In this document: positions 35,216-47,001 of the stretch, in pieces
Layout: each line of letters starts with the position of its first letter
Numbering within the stretch: position 1 is the first letter of the stretch
NCBI GenBank assembly: GCA_028023455.1
Contig: JAQFVV010012416.1
Span: 5,935,594-5,999,593 of the forward strand
Direction: 5' to 3'
Length of the DNA stretch: 64,000 nt
From: Epiperipatus broadwayi
Lineage: Eukaryota; Onychophora; Udeonychophora; Euonychophora; Peripatidae
Position numbers and translations under genes: made by a program
Notes under the pieces: generated by a model
The model's database searches: none
Told to the model about the DNA's origin: nothing
Seen by the model: the letters and a program-made list of their open reading frames with translations, nothing else

Positions 35216-38200
35216 TATTTTGGCTTATTATAATTCCAAGTTGCATTTTTATAACACACCAATAGATGTAATAAAATGATCTTCTAATTCCTATTATCTG
35301 TTGCTTCATAAAGCTGAATTGGAAAAAAAAAAATAGTTATGATAAAAGTTGTTGTTCTAGATCTTCAGATATATTGCCAATTTGACAAGCAACCATATCA
35401 TTTGATAGAGGGTTGGACTGCAATTGTTTGATAAAATTATCTCCAAAAAAGAATTTTTATAATTTGAATTGCAGCTGACAGAATGAATTTTTCCTCATTG
35501 GTGTGCAGCTTTTTGCATCTGCCTATTTGATATGCAACTCAGTAGGAAACTAAAAGTTTTTCATTAATAGGGAAGGCTTTTTTAAAAACAGATAATTATT
35601 TTTATACGACTTTATTTTATAGTAAAAAAAACTCCTGAGGCTTATTAACATATTCATTATAAACTGTTTCCAAATGTTGTTTAGGCTTTGGGTTACGTGC
35701 TATCCACTGTCAAAATTTATATACAAATAACACGCATGTCTCTCCTCACCATTTATTTCAGTTCTTGTGAATCCAAAATTTAAATATTCATCAGAATTTT
35801 TTCTTCATTTAACCTTTGCAATGAAACTTTTCTATGCATTTGTTAATGCTTACAATCATCAGATGTTTATTTGCGCTCTATTAAAAATTTATCCATGGTT
35901 TTATGCTCGACTATTGTTTATTTTTATAATAACCAAGTCAAACATGCCTCATAAGTTATACAGAAACTATAGTGAAGTTTAAACACAACTTTTACTTATA
36001 TTAGAAGATCCATCTCTAGAATATTCGTGACAGATCACACAAAAAATACAGTGGGGCGACAGTGTTGCCAAATGCAGTATATAACTTTAATATTCATGTG
36101 GAATTTTAGACTTATTGCCATGTATCAGCAGTAAAAGAAAAATAAATATAGAAAAAAAATATTAGGGCTCCAAATAAGGGAGTGCACCTAAACTTAATAC
36201 AGAAAGTTGGGTCCCAAATACTCAAAGGTTGAGATCGATTGTCATAAACCATAATTGAAGGTCTGGCTACCATAACACATCTAATAACTTAGTTAAATAA
36301 TGAGCTAATAACGGGCACAAATATAAAATATACTTCTAAAATATATATATATATAATTGATATTTATATACTGTATAAATACTTTTTAATAATATAATTT
36401 TCATTATTTATTTTTTTTAAATAATTGAGTGTTTTGTTGCTTGAAAGTTTATGTAAAATTTGCATAAATTCAAGCACCAGAATTAATCTGCAATCAACTT
36501 CTGCAGATCACGACTATTACTTTAAATCAAATAGAATATTTTCATTGTGTTATGATGAGATTCAAAATTCCGCAATTCGATAAAGTTGAGGGTATAGTTT
36601 TGAATATAAAATGACTAGCAAATAATTATAACAAACTTATATATAATCATATGGCTCTTGGGAGTGTGTTGTCATCTGAATACCCAAGAGATAAATTGAA
36701 TTGACCAGTTTCATTCATTCAATCAAATTGAGACAGTCAAAAATTGATCCAGAAACATTTAAGTCTTGAATTTGCACTCTATTCCAGAGTTAAACTGCAG
36801 AGAGTATGATAAGCAATGATCCAATGCAATTTTGTCTAGATTGTTGAACATACCCTGAACCAAAGAATTTAACATATACATATTTATATAAAATAATAAT
36901 AAGATTCGTTTATTAAACGACTAAATATTAGCAATTTTTTTATGATTTTATTATCTCTTTTCACACCTGCAGGACAAACAATAGTTCAATTGTTTCTGGA
37001 TGATAACCTCTTCCCCAGCTTTTGATCTAACCAGGAAATTTCACATACCAGGGTGAAGATTCAATTTTTGAATAAAGCTTTAATTTCAAACGGTGTTTAG
37101 TTGAACAAATAAGTCAGCCAAGCTTCTGTCTGGAAATTTGCGCTCTTAAATGTGGTTTCACACAGTTTATAATTGAAAAAAAAACAATATGGCATCAATT
37201 ATCAAGTTAGACACAACATGTTTTCTTCTTCAGTGGAAATCATTAATTAATTAATATATAACTTGAATTTTTTTTGATAGCTTAAATATTTTCACTTCAA
37301 ATATTTTGTTAATTAATAATTGTATAAACCGCTTTAAAAAATTAAAAAAAGAGATTTAAAAAACTTTTTTTTTAATAAATGCCTTTTTAAAAAAATATAT
37401 TAATGCTATCTATATATAAAAATATTATACTGCACAAATTATTCCAAATGAAGTTTCTTGTTTTTAAAGTCTTAAATTCGACGTCCCATCCCCCCGCCTC
37501 CGCTCCACCCTCGCTGTACAATTACTGTAATCAGCTTCCATATAACTTTTTCTGTTTTCCTGATATTAATATTGTGTTTCGAAAACACTTCTGCTGTTTT
37601 GAAAGTAACTGTCAAAAAGGTGCAAGTCAAGATTGTCTGCATAGAAGTCACGTGTTCACATCACGTGTTGGAATCATGGTGCAGCAGTCAAATTTTAAAA
37701 TAATTACGTTATGAAAGTTACAAACAATATTCTCCACTTATCTTCAGACAGAGATCTTAATGCAAATATAATAATATAAAATCACAAGAATAAAAAAACT
37801 AAGCAATTTAATCGAGGGCAATATGTTTGGAAGTTGATGAAAACATTCTACATCATTTTCAAAATATTAAAAAAAAATGAACATGTGTATTCACCAGTAT
37901 GCCAAGGTCAGAATCAGTTTTTTGTTCAATTATACAGTTTCAGGGGCTGTGTAAATATTTCTTTATGGGGTTTTTTTTTTTCTAATTTTATATGAAGGAA
38001 TGTTTTGTTTATTTAGTTTTTTCATTTACATTTGTCACATTTTTATATTAATAACTTCAGTTAATAGAGAAAAAAAATTAAATAAAGTGGAAATATTATA
38101 AATAAATAAAAAACTGCCTCAAAATTGTCTTTCTTTAAAATAATTCTAGTAAACAACAACACTGAAAATATTAAGTAACATCACTTCTTTTCAACCATTT

Positions 38201-39125
38201 ATTGTATGTCCTTGAAACTGTATAATTGAACAAAAAATCATTTCCAGCCTTGGTATACCAGTAAATATACAAGTACTAAAAAAAAAAAAAGAAACATCTA
38301 TCTATCCAACTACTGGCCACAATATGTATTTCAACTGACCATGCAGTAAAAGTACTAGTAATATGATAAACCTATTTGTGGAATAACCAATCAAGAACAT
38401 TTCTAAGATAATTCACAAGCCAAACTCCCAAAGAACCATTTAAATGAATTTGCAAATAATGCCTCCTTTTTTTATACCAATGGCAATTCATATGTTTTTG
38501 GACTTGAATGTTTCATTTTTAGAATATTGCCAATACTTTTATTGCATAGTCAGTTGAAATGCACACTGTGATCAGCAGTTAGAGAGATAACTGTTTTGGA
38601 TTTTTTTTTTTTTATATTTTAAAATGAATCTAAAATGTTTTTCCATCAAACATTCTAGAATGGACATCTTGAATACTTTTTTTTTTAATTAAAAGAATAC
38701 TATAAAATAGTTACAATTTATGATGGAATGTGTCCTTAGGTGATTAACTACAACACAACCAATGAATGCTATAAATATATATAATAATAAAAAACAAAAT
38801 GTGAGCTCAATTAACTATCTAACTTTTGTTTGGTAAATGGGTATTTAGCTATTTTTAAAAGCTTAAAAAGAATGAAAAAATTACTCAAACTCTCACTATT
38901 CAAAAAACTGGCAAGCCTTGGCTGCTGGGGGGGGGGGGGGGAGTTTACCCTGCAATAGCCACTTATTAAAAAGATTGAGTAATTTTTTAAACAAAACATA
39001 TTAAATACAAAGTAATAAAAAAACGGAAATGAAATTGAAATAAAACGGATATAAATAATCACTCAACTAATTAAAGCCGCTACGATTCTATATTTTCAAT
39101 CAGACATACATAAAGTAGAAATTTA
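35216..39125. other. Long intergenic region, nothing firm
   Basis: AT-rich. The frame at 37403-37714 crosses a CT-rich patch (37485-37516) but shows no family motif. A G run of about 13 lies at 38929-38941. No SINE or LINE piece was recognised. Confidence 0.4.
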
Positions 39126-39127
39126 AA

Positions 39128-39445
39128 TATATGTGCGCACGTATTTTTGATTATTTTTTCAATACTATATTTCCTAACATCAAATAAAAAGGTCCCGATG
39201 CAGTCCACATTATTCTGAGAACATGCAGAGCAAGGAGGTATTTTACGGATAATATTTGGAATACATATATTAAGTAAAAATTTAAGTGCATATATATATG
39301 AATGTGTGTGCGCGTATTCTTGATTATTTTTTCAACACTATATTTTCTAACATCAAATAAAAATTTCCGGGTGCTGTCCACATTATTCTGAGAGTATGTG
39401 GAACACGGAGGTATTTCACGGGCAATATTTCGAATACTTGTCAGT
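39128..39445 (+). repeat. Tandem duplication, period 173 bp
   Basis: Two adjacent copies sharing gattattttttcaa (39149, again 39322), taacatcaaataaaaa, gtccacattattctgaga and cggaggtattt. They differ at many positions, so the duplication is old. No function is apparent. Confidence 0.8.
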
Positions 39446-40100
39446 TCACATTGAATACTTGTGATTTCTAATTAATCATGATGTACAAGCATCTAAAGTA
39501 TGCAAACATTTTTCAGAACACTTTATATATATCAACCATGCACAATAAAAATGCAACATAATTAAATATAAAATTATCTTTTATGTTTGTTTTTTTAATA
39601 ATAATAAAAATCTTGCCAGAATCATTTTTGAAAAGATCTAAAACTTTTAAAACGTTTTTATCTGTTTATAAAACAAACATTGGGAGAAGGGGTGGAGATC
39701 ACGCTTAAAGTGTTACCTTGGGCCTTTTGACTCCAAATCTTTTTCCAAATTTCAGAATAAAGTCTGCTCTAAAACCAATAAATCTCCATCGAAGAAAACA
39801 TTAAAATGTTAGCTAATGCTTTTTTTTCCTCAATAAAAATATTAAAAGCATAATTATTGTCTGCTAAATGTTTATAATATATTTGACGTTGAAGGTACAT
39901 CTCAGCCATATTAACAAGAACAGTGTAATTGTTTTCCCTTCCATTTCACTGCATTTTAGCGGTTGAAATGAACTCATCAGAAAAGTAATTAAACTACTAC
40001 ATATCATTTAAATTTACAGGTTTACACCTTATTGTTAATTCTCATTACAAACCCCTCAAATTCATTTTTTCTTAGAATATGTGATTTACAGAGTTACAAC
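39446..40100. other. Intergenic sequence
   Basis: AT-rich; nothing recognised. Confidence 0.4.
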
Positions 40101-40107
40101 ATCTCTG

Positions 40108-40285
40108 GTAATTGCTGGTTTAGCATGAAATACGTATATTGGTGATTATTTATCTTTTCAACATGTGTGTGATCAGATGGGTCAGCAATATGAGATGGCA
40201 CTGAGAGTGGTGGGTCGTGTGAAAGTCTTGAGTTCGAACCCGCATATATTACACATATAAATACAGGTTTAAACCTGTACAATGG
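40108..40285 (+). repeat. Family A element, 5'-truncated
   Basis: It begins inside the hammerhead (attgctggtttagcatgaaa, 40111-40130), so the CTGATGA core is absent while GAAA and AUA|UUGG remain. The tRNA-like segment follows (gatggcactgagagtggtgg; gagttcgaaccc), then the terminal hairpin tacaggtttaaacctgta (40262-40279). A partly similar truncation point, at the start of stem II, is seen in the first unit at 8705. Confidence 0.75.
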
Positions 40286-40338
40286 ATTAACATCTCTGGT
40301 GATAATTTCCTTAAGTATGTCAAAATGATGACAAAAGC

Positions 40339-40478
40339 TAAGAAAAAAAAGACATATGGCTTCATTGCTGGGGGTCCATAAGAAGTTTGAGCGCCTGACC
40401 GAGTACCACAATGAATCCTGGAACCTCCTGATACCAAATCATACACTCTACCAACTACACCAAACCACATAGAGTGCA
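40339..40478 (-). repeat. tRNA-like SINE (family F)
   Basis: Minus strand: gtggtttggtgtagttggta (A-box region), ggaggttccaggattcattg, then cagcaatgaagccatatgtc and a T run. Same family as the tandem pair at 12736-13005. Its conceptual 76-codon reading frame is incidental. Confidence 0.7.
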
Positions 40479-40672
40479 AAGAAATATATATATTATCTAA
40501 TGCAAAAATCTAACTTTAAACAAAATATATCCATTTATTTTATAATTTTGCCAATATTACATTAAAAAATTTTCAATAGTCAACTTAACTTTTTGAATAA
40601 AAAACTTTATTGTTTTAGCAATATATCTTTGCTCATATAAATTTCGAACACGTATATAAATATTACACAGAG
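40479..40672. other. Intergenic sequence
   Basis: AT-rich; nothing recognised. Confidence 0.4.
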
Positions 40673-40675
40673 TTT

Positions 40676-40782
40676 GTCAAGCATTGGTGGTCGAGAGGTC
40701 AGTGACAGCTGCTTTACAAGCAGTTGTCCCGGGTTAGCGGGTACGCTTCCCGACTGATGCTGTGACACATGAGAAAAAAAAA
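40676..40782 (+). repeat. tRNA-Gly-derived SINE (family E), with T-arm duplication
   Basis: Starts gtcaagcattggtgg and ends gatgctgtgacacatgagaa plus an A run, so the outer GTCAA/TTGAC type pairing is present in modified form. The T arm is expanded: gggttagcgggtacgcttcc contains a partial duplication of the T-stem. Not a functional tRNA. Confidence 0.75.
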
Positions 40783-41320
40783 TATATTACACAGAGTAAA
40801 AAATTTTAGAATAAAAAATAAATACTAATTCACCAAACGTTTTCGGGATTATAAACCAGATTCATGGCGACTAATTTAAACTGAACGGTTAATATTCCAG
40901 TGCATGCTCATTTGATTGAAGATATTTTTGTAAATTTGAATAATAATTCGGGTTTGGTATAGATTATGGAATTTGAGGATAATATATATTTGAATTATTT
41001 AGATGCAATATATGTAGAGATCATAAAGAGTTTGTTTATAAAATGGTTATTAAACCATTAAATGTAAACAGTTTTAATACATCCATCGTCACGGATATCG
41101 TTAAATTATAAATTAGCTGGATTTAAATGTTTTTTGAACGTAATTTATATTTGTGTAAATGTGAGGCAGATAGAAAAAGAAATATTGAAGGATATATTAA
41201 TGATTTAATAACTGTGAACTTCAATAAAAGTTTGTGGTACAGACAATTGTATTTATTTTATAATAAAGTCAGGTTTAAACAAAATATGGAGGTAAAGAAG
41301 AAAACATATATTAAAACAGG
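40783..41320. other. Intergenic sequence
   Basis: AT-rich. The 77-codon frame 41127-41360 runs into the family B repeat and is not supported. It is lysine- and tyrosine-rich, and a diverged Penelope-like coding piece is possible but unproven. Confidence 0.3.
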
Positions 41321-41418
41321 CAAAACTCTCCATACAATAGTGCCATTCAGTCTAAGCTAGAGTAATCAATGGATGCCAGAAGGCTTGTGCATAAAATCCC
41401 GATCTAGTGCCTACTCAT

Positions 41419-41476
41419 CCAATATCCCCAGACTAGTTTTTAGCTTGAGGCTTTCATCAGTGAGGAATCTTGGATC
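41419..41476 (-). ncRNA. Hammerhead motif, family B, G12 changed
   Basis: Minus-strand CTGATGA (41454-41460) intact. Stem II is AGCC/AGCT-like around UCA, and GAAA reads AAAA. The cleavage triplet GUC is kept. Stem I pairs TCCAA with TTGGA and ATTCC with GGGGAT through G-U pairs, differing from other copies by paired changes. Predicted inactive because of G12. Confidence 0.7.
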
Positions 41477-41860
41477 TAACAGCACTGCACTTAGATCTTA
41501 GGATCTAATGCAACCCTCCTTTTATCTCTACTTAGCTACAAAACTATAAGAATAAAATTGAAAACACAATAATATTGTCAATCCAAGTTCATTAGCTTAT
41601 ATAGTCATATAGGTCTGAATTCAGTTCAGTACCTGTACATTTTGGTGTCTTTGGTTTTTTAATAACCATAGTCTTCCCTATCCTATTAGGCAGGATTGGT
41701 ATTAAACCATTAAACATCACATGATCATCATTTCTTCTGCTTGCTCATAACTGTTATTAAAACAAGCAAAACTCTCCATACAGTAGTGCCACTTAGCACA
41801 AGCTAGAGTAATCAATGGAAGCCAAAAGGCTTGTGCATAAAATCTCTATCTAATGCCTAC

Positions 41861-41920
41861 TCCAATATTCCTAGACTAGTTTTTAGCTTGTGGCTTTCAT
41901 CAGTGAGGAACCTTGGATCT
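41861..41920 (-). ncRNA. Hammerhead motif, family B, G12 changed
   Basis: Minus-strand CTGATGA (41897-41903) intact, GAAA replaced by AAAA, GUC kept. Stem I pairs CCAA/TTGG and TTCC/GGAA. It shares the G12 change with the neighbouring tandem copy, so the change predates the tandem duplication. Confidence 0.7.
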
Positions 41921-42100
41921 GAGAGCATGGCATCCTGATCTTAGGATCTAATGCAAGCCTATATGACTATATAAGCTACTGAGCTTGGATTGAAAATATT
42001 ATTGTGTTTTCAATTTTATCCTCATAGTTTTATAGTTAAATAGAGATAAAAGGTGTTTGCTGGAGAGTTGCATTAGATCCTAAGATCTAGGTGCAGTGCT

Positions 42101-42166
42101 CTCAGATCCAATGCTCCTCACTGATGAAAGCCACAGGCTAGAAACTAGTCTGGAGCTATTGGATGA
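42101..42166 (+). ncRNA. Hammerhead ribozyme motif, family B (best copy)
   Basis: CTGATGA 42121-42127, stem II AGCC/GGCT with loop ACA, GAAA 42141-42144, a minimal C-G stem III and cleavage triplet GUC ending at 42150. Stem I is extensive: ATCCAAT (42106-42112) pairs 7 of 7 with ATTGGAT (42158-42164), and GCTCC (42113-42117) pairs 5 of 5 with GGAGC (42152-42156). All catalytic bases are present. The stem II closing position is A-A rather than G-C, which may lower activity. Confidence 0.8.
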
Positions 42167-42484
42167 GTAGGTACTAGATAGGAATTTTATGCACAAACCT
42201 TCTGGCATCTATTAATTATTCTAGCTTGCACTGAGTGACACTACTATATGGAGAGTTTTGCCTGTTTTAATAATAGTTATAAGCAAGCATAAGAAATGGT
42301 GTGGTTTATAGAAAACATATAAAGAATCGATTTTTTCTTTGACATATGTGGTGTCTATAAATATGAAACTGAAAAAAGTAATTGGTAAAGATTATAATGT
42401 TGGTCCTAGATCACCCTTATGATTAAATAGGTTGATAAATAATTCAAAAGATAATGTGGATGGTGATAATAAATATGGAGTTGT

Positions 42485-42811
42485 ATATTCAATTATTTGC
42501 TATGAGTCTGATTGTAATGCTATTTATATGGGGAAACAAAAGCTAATATATCAACAAGATTGAGATTGTAAAAGACCCAGAAAGAGACCACATGTGAGAT
42601 GGATGGATGAAATAAGAAAGTGTGCAGGGGTGATGTGGAGAAGAGAAGCTAAAGATCAGAGAAGATGGATTATACTTGGAGAGACCTTCATCCTGCAGTG
42701 GATTGATAATGGTTGATAATGATGATGATGATGATATTCAATTATTTGCGATGAGTCTGATTGTAATGCTATTTATATGGGGAAACAAAAGCTAATATAT
42801 CAACAAGATTG
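42485..42811 (+). repeat. 78-bp direct repeat flanking the LINE tail
   Basis: 42485-42562 and 42734-42811 are identical except for one base (gctatg against gcgatg). Both are the same GIY-YIG coding segment, so the repeat was generated by the insertion. A target duplication of 78 bp is very long but conceivable for an RTE-like LINE. A local duplication that happened to carry the tail is the alternative. Confidence 0.85.
42563..42733 (+). mobile_element. RTE-like LINE 3' tail inserted in the Penelope-like gene
   Basis: Translation RPRKRPHVRWMDEIRKCAGV, then WRREAKDQRRWIILGETF and ILQWIDNG, is the characteristic C-terminus of RTE-like LINE proteins. It is followed by a (GAT)n tail (42716-42733), typical of RTE 3' ends. 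Only about 170 bp is present, a severe 5' truncation. The host sequence is duplicated on both sides (see the 78-bp repeat). Confidence 0.8.
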
Positions 42812-43012
42812 CAGCAACATGTTTACCAGTAAAGGAAATCTAAAATGGAATCTCAGGTTAATTCAATATGTTTTAATCATGAGAAAATTAGTGCTATTTG
42901 CAATGAGCCTAATGATAGGAAGAGGGAGTTGAAAGAGGCTTGGTTTATTGCTAAGTCTAGTGATGTCATTAATCAACATAATATGAGTGTTAAACATGCA
43001 CTGAAATATTAA

Positions 43013-44085
43013 CTGTTCAGTTTTAATTAGTCATATGAATCTGGTATACAGTAGTGAAAGCACTTGATGAATTAGTATCTTTTTTATTTTAAATTTTTTT
43101 ACTCTGTCTAATATTTATATACGTGTTAAATATTTACATTTGGATCAGAGTTGGTGATTAATTTTTTGCTCATATAACTGAAAGATCCATTATTCAAAAT
43201 TTTTTATTATTCTAAAAAAATTGCAATACTTATAAATTAATAAGCCTAAATGCAGTGACTTTTTTTTTTTCTATACTAGTAGAGTTTAGATTACAAATCC
43301 AAAATGTTCTGAACTAAGAATTTAGCAGTTACTTATATTTATTAATAGTAATAATAACAAATTACTTATAGCTTATATAATATATTATAAAATAAAAACA
43401 GCATTACTGGATTCTTTCCAGCTTTGAATTCCGAGCAAAGCCAGAGTGCTCTGAGGATGGATATGTAAATGCACAACCATTCACTAATTATTGATTACTC
43501 AAGTTTATTTCAGATATTGTCTTTATTATATAAAATTAGTATTGTTGAAGAATTTGATACAAAAGCATATGCAATCCATTTTTTGTCCTATTTAGAGGTT
43601 AAATATTTTACCAGGAAATAATATAATTTTAAAAAAAAAACAATCAAATCTCTATGAATCAAAATTCCTTATCTTAAAAATGCATGAATCCTTAGGGTTC
43701 CACTTCATTATTAGGCAGAAATTTTAATAGTAACTAGCATTTATCAAAGAATTAATTTCCACTACTCAAATTTTAACTGATGCATAGAAAAATGCTCTAA
43801 TTAAAAACTATTCTGCCTAGCATAGCATAATTATTGATATCTAAGCTCCTCAAAGCTTCAAAATGATCCTGAATAAGCAACATTTTCGCACTGCATGGAG
43901 TTCATGCTTATTACTTTAAAGTAAATAAGCTAAATAACCCTGGCAATGAAAACATTTAGGTACTGATTTAGTATGCGTTCATGGCCATTTTAAATTCTAA
44001 AAACCACCCAAAATCCCTGCTGACACATCCAAGCGATAAATGACATCCATTACCAACACATGGTCAGAATATTACCATTCGTTTA
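43013..44085. other. Intergenic sequence
   Basis: AT-rich; nothing recognised. Confidence 0.4.
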
Positions 44086-44090
44086 GAAAT

Positions 44091-44346
44091 CGTAATTTTC
44101 ATCAATGATTAAAAATTAAAATGTAAATTTCACAATTTTCATCAACAATCAAAAAATAATAATGCAATTTTTGTACAGTTATACTTGATCTAATCACATG
44201 ACTAAAATATACCAAAATCGAAATTTTCATCAATAATTAAAAAAGTAAAATGTAAATTTTGCAATTTTCATTGACAATCAAGAAATAAAAATTCAATTTT
44301 CTAAAGTTATACCTGACCTAATCACATGACTAAAATATAATCAAAA
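44091..44346 (+). repeat. Tandem duplication, period 128 bp
   Basis: Two copies start near 44091 and 44219 and share aattttcatcaat, gtaaatttc/gtaaatttt and taatcacatgactaaaatat. No coding content. Confidence 0.8.
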
Positions 44347-45029
44347 TTGCAAGATTTATCATACATCAGTAGTATTGCTGAATTTTTATTATCCTTTGAT
44401 TCTCATAGATCAATTTTTATCGCTTGATCTTTGTTTTTCCCCCTATCCGCACTCATTTCACAATCAATCTGCCTAATAAAGCAACTTTTAAATCATTTAT
44501 TTCCACTTTGAAAGTAAACCACATACCTCTTTCTATAATGATACCTCTCTTTTAATTGGACAATTTTCATCTATCACAATCATTATATCAATTGCATAGC
44601 TCTGAGATTAATGGTATTGATTTCTTTGTTTAATTCATATATAGACATTAACTACTCATTTAACAATGTTTAAATTAAACAATTCATCAGTAAAAACTTT
44701 TACCAACTTTGATATTGGATTAAAATAACTAGCCAATCAATGCATCCAGAACAAATGTTTCACAGGTTAGAGTACTATTCCTCAATAAGCTGAAGAGCCT
44801 ACTCTTGCAGCATCCCTGAATAATGTGCAAAAACATTTACTTATAAATATCAAAGACCAATTAATTTTTTTAAAAAACAACAATGAATTAGCCAATGCTA
44901 GAGTAAATTATTATCTTAAACATTAATTTCATATTAATTTATAATAACTACATCATAAAACAACAAATCTAAGACTGATAAAGAATAGAAATAAGATTAT
45001 ATCCATGAAAAGAGATATCTTTTGCTTTT

Positions 45030-45250
45030 AGAAGTTGCCAGGAGACTATCAATTACTACTAATTGATAATCCCTCTAAGTCTAAACAAGTTTTCTCTATT
45101 AACTCTTTTGTTGGGTTTATTTTGTTGAAATAAAATGAAATCCTCCTTTTTTCTACAACAAAAAAGCTCAACAAAAGAGTTAATGGAGAAAACTTATATA
45201 GCCTCAGAGGGGTTGTAAATAATAGTATCTGATAGTTTACTAGCAACATC
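45030..45250. repeat. Foldback element
   Basis: Arms about 45033-45125 and 45155-45250 are inverted copies (caagttttctctattaactc on the left; gagttaatggagaaaacttatat on the right, quoted in part) around about 30 nt. Arm similarity is clearly below 100%, so it is older than the foldbacks at 11399 and 22930. No relation to the hammerhead families was seen. Confidence 0.7.
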
Positions 45251-45855
45251 TAAAGGCAAATGGATATACTCTTATTTCTTTTCTTTATTATAATAACAAT
45301 CCATGAAAATATTAATTTAAACCTAAGACTGATTTGATTTTTGAAGTATAAAATAGTCCATTTAAATATTAAGCATTTTAAACACTACAATGACTTAACC
45401 AAATAAAACATCTATAAAAATTAGTATCTTAAACATTAATTCATAATAACCATATATTGTAAACTAAATGTATATGCTGCTAAGCTACTTTAGCAATATG
45501 CACATTTGATTTACATGTATGCGCACACACACACACACTTCAGATGGTATGCAATCTGGTTCCATACAAACTAAAGATATTCACATATTAGTCTAAATGA
45601 TCAGAAGATCAAATAGATGTGATGAGTTAAATAGGATCAATTTCCTACTTAATAGCTACATTTAAAGCAACCACAATTAGTGCTGGGGCTGAACTTTTAT
45701 CACAAAACTACACAAAAAAAAATAACTACCATTAGTTACAGAATACTTCATACTCTTAGGTTAAAATCTCATCAACATCAATTGTGATTCTTGCTGTGGT
45801 GGTCTGAACTCAAAATCTTCATTACAAAACTATATATAATCTGCTCTGAATGTGG
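45251..45855. other. Intergenic sequence
   Basis: AT-rich with a CA microsatellite (45525-45537). Nothing recognised. Confidence 0.4.
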
Positions 45856-46016
45856 TGATGGTTTGCTTGTTGCTGTGGAGTAATTTACTTATCACCATTC
45901 CTATTTCAGGGATTCATTGGATAGTATAGGTGATATTATTACATCTCTTCTGTCTAAATTTGGTGGAGTCATTATTCTGGGTAATCTCAATGTTAACCTA
46001 TTAAATATACACACAG

Positions 46017-46065
46017 AGGCAAATACTCCACATGGTAGTGCCACTCAGTGCAAGCCAGAGTATAG
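46017..46065 (-). repeat. Family B end fragment
   Basis: aaatactccacatggtagtg and ccactcagtgcaagccagag match the outer end of family B (caaaactctccatacagtag, then ccacttagcacaagctagag at 41790-41809). A short 5' or 3' footprint of a second insertion in the LINE endonuclease. Confidence 0.6.
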
Positions 46066-46306
46066 ATAGCTCAGATGTCTTTTTTAATAATTTATTTGAT
46101 GTTTATGGTTTTAAATTTGTAAATGTAATTTTTTACATAATTATGATAAAGCTCTTTTTGATATTATTGCTAGTTTTGATAAATCATTTGACTTTTTTTT
46201 ATTACAGTAGCCACTTCCTCCAAGCAGTTACTGCCAGGTAGTAAAAGTCATAGTAATCAATGCATATTAGAAAAGTTTTTGCAACAAAAACCTAGTGCCT
46301 ACTCAT

Positions 46307-46362
46307 CCATTATTCCAGATTCATTTCTAGTTATGGCCTTCATCAGTGAGGAGCCTTGGATT
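46307..46362 (-). ncRNA. Decayed hammerhead motif, family B
   Basis: Minus-strand CTGATGA (46340-46346) and GAAA (46324-46327) are intact. Stem II (AGGCCATAACTA) pairs poorly and the triplet is AUC. Activity is doubtful because of stem II. Confidence 0.55.
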
Positions 46363-47001
46363 TGAGAGCCCTACAACTAGATCTTTGGATCCAATGCAAC
46401 TGTCCAGAAGTCATACTTTACCTTTTTAGTTAACTATAGTTAATCTGTGAGCCTAAAATGAAAACACTATATTGTTTCCAACCTAAACTTGTAAAGTCAT
46501 ATAGATATGAACCCAATTCAATAACTACACATTGAGGTATTTTTGATTTTTTTAATAACCATAGTCACTGTCATTTTTTGATCAGAATTAGTATTAAGCC
46601 AATAAAGCATCATATGATTACCATTTCTTATGCTTACATAATCTGTTAAAACAATAGCAATTCTTTTAAACAATACCTAGTACAAGTCACAATAATCAGT
46701 GAATTCTTTTACTAATTGAAGAGTTGTTACTGTTTTATCAGATTGTGTAAGCCTAAGTAGTGGTAATCATGTGATGTTTTAGTGGCTTAATATCAATCAT
46801 GCCCAAAGGATGATGGTGACTATGGTTATTAAAAATCAAGACACCACATGTATAACTGGCTTCAGCTCTATACAACTATGCAAGCAAATAAGCTTGGATT
46901 GTATTTTCATTTTGGGATCATATCTTTGTAATTAACTAAAAAGGTGAAAGATGGCTACTGGAAGGTTGCATTAGATCCAAAGATCTAGGTATAATGCTCT
47001 C

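Larger units (their letters stand above)
41325..42300. mobile_element. Family B array: two tandem minus units and one plus unit
   Basis: Minus-strand units start at caaaactctccatacaatag (41331) and caaaactctccatacagtag (41767), a 436-bp period. An inverted plus-strand unit (about 42045-42270) follows. Each contains one hammerhead. The second minus unit is cut short by the plus unit. The plus unit is followed within about 200 bp by a GIY-YIG remnant (from about 42300). Tandem plus inverted terminal units next to such a gene are the known architecture of Penelope-like elements, so family B is read as their pseudo-LTR. Confidence 0.75.
42300..43012 (+). pseudogene. Penelope-like element C-terminus with GIY-YIG domain
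   Basis: Starts with diverged residues YVVSINMKLKKVIG and PRSPL, then the GIY-YIG entry GVVYSIICYESDCNAIYMG (42477-42533): GIY is VYS and YIG is YMG. After a nested insertion (42563-42811) the frame resumes. From 42845, MESQVNSICFNHEKISAIC leads to NDRKRELKEAWFIAKS and VINQHNMSV, ending at the stop at 43010-43012. This is the usual end of Penelope-like polyproteins, where the endonuclease domain follows the reverse transcriptase. The reverse transcriptase itself is absent. Frameshifts and the insertion make it a pseudogene. Confidence 0.75.

Noticed and set aside
36049-36260. A second hAT MITE
   Set aside because: cagtggggcg at one end looked promising, but no matching inverted terminus or 8-bp duplication could be found.
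37403-37714. 103-codon protein gene
   Set aside because: No motif, mixed composition driven by a CT-rich patch, no upstream promoter or splice context.
40249-40479. 76-codon minus-strand protein
   Set aside because: The frame is explained by a family F SINE read through into AT-rich DNA and the family A tail.
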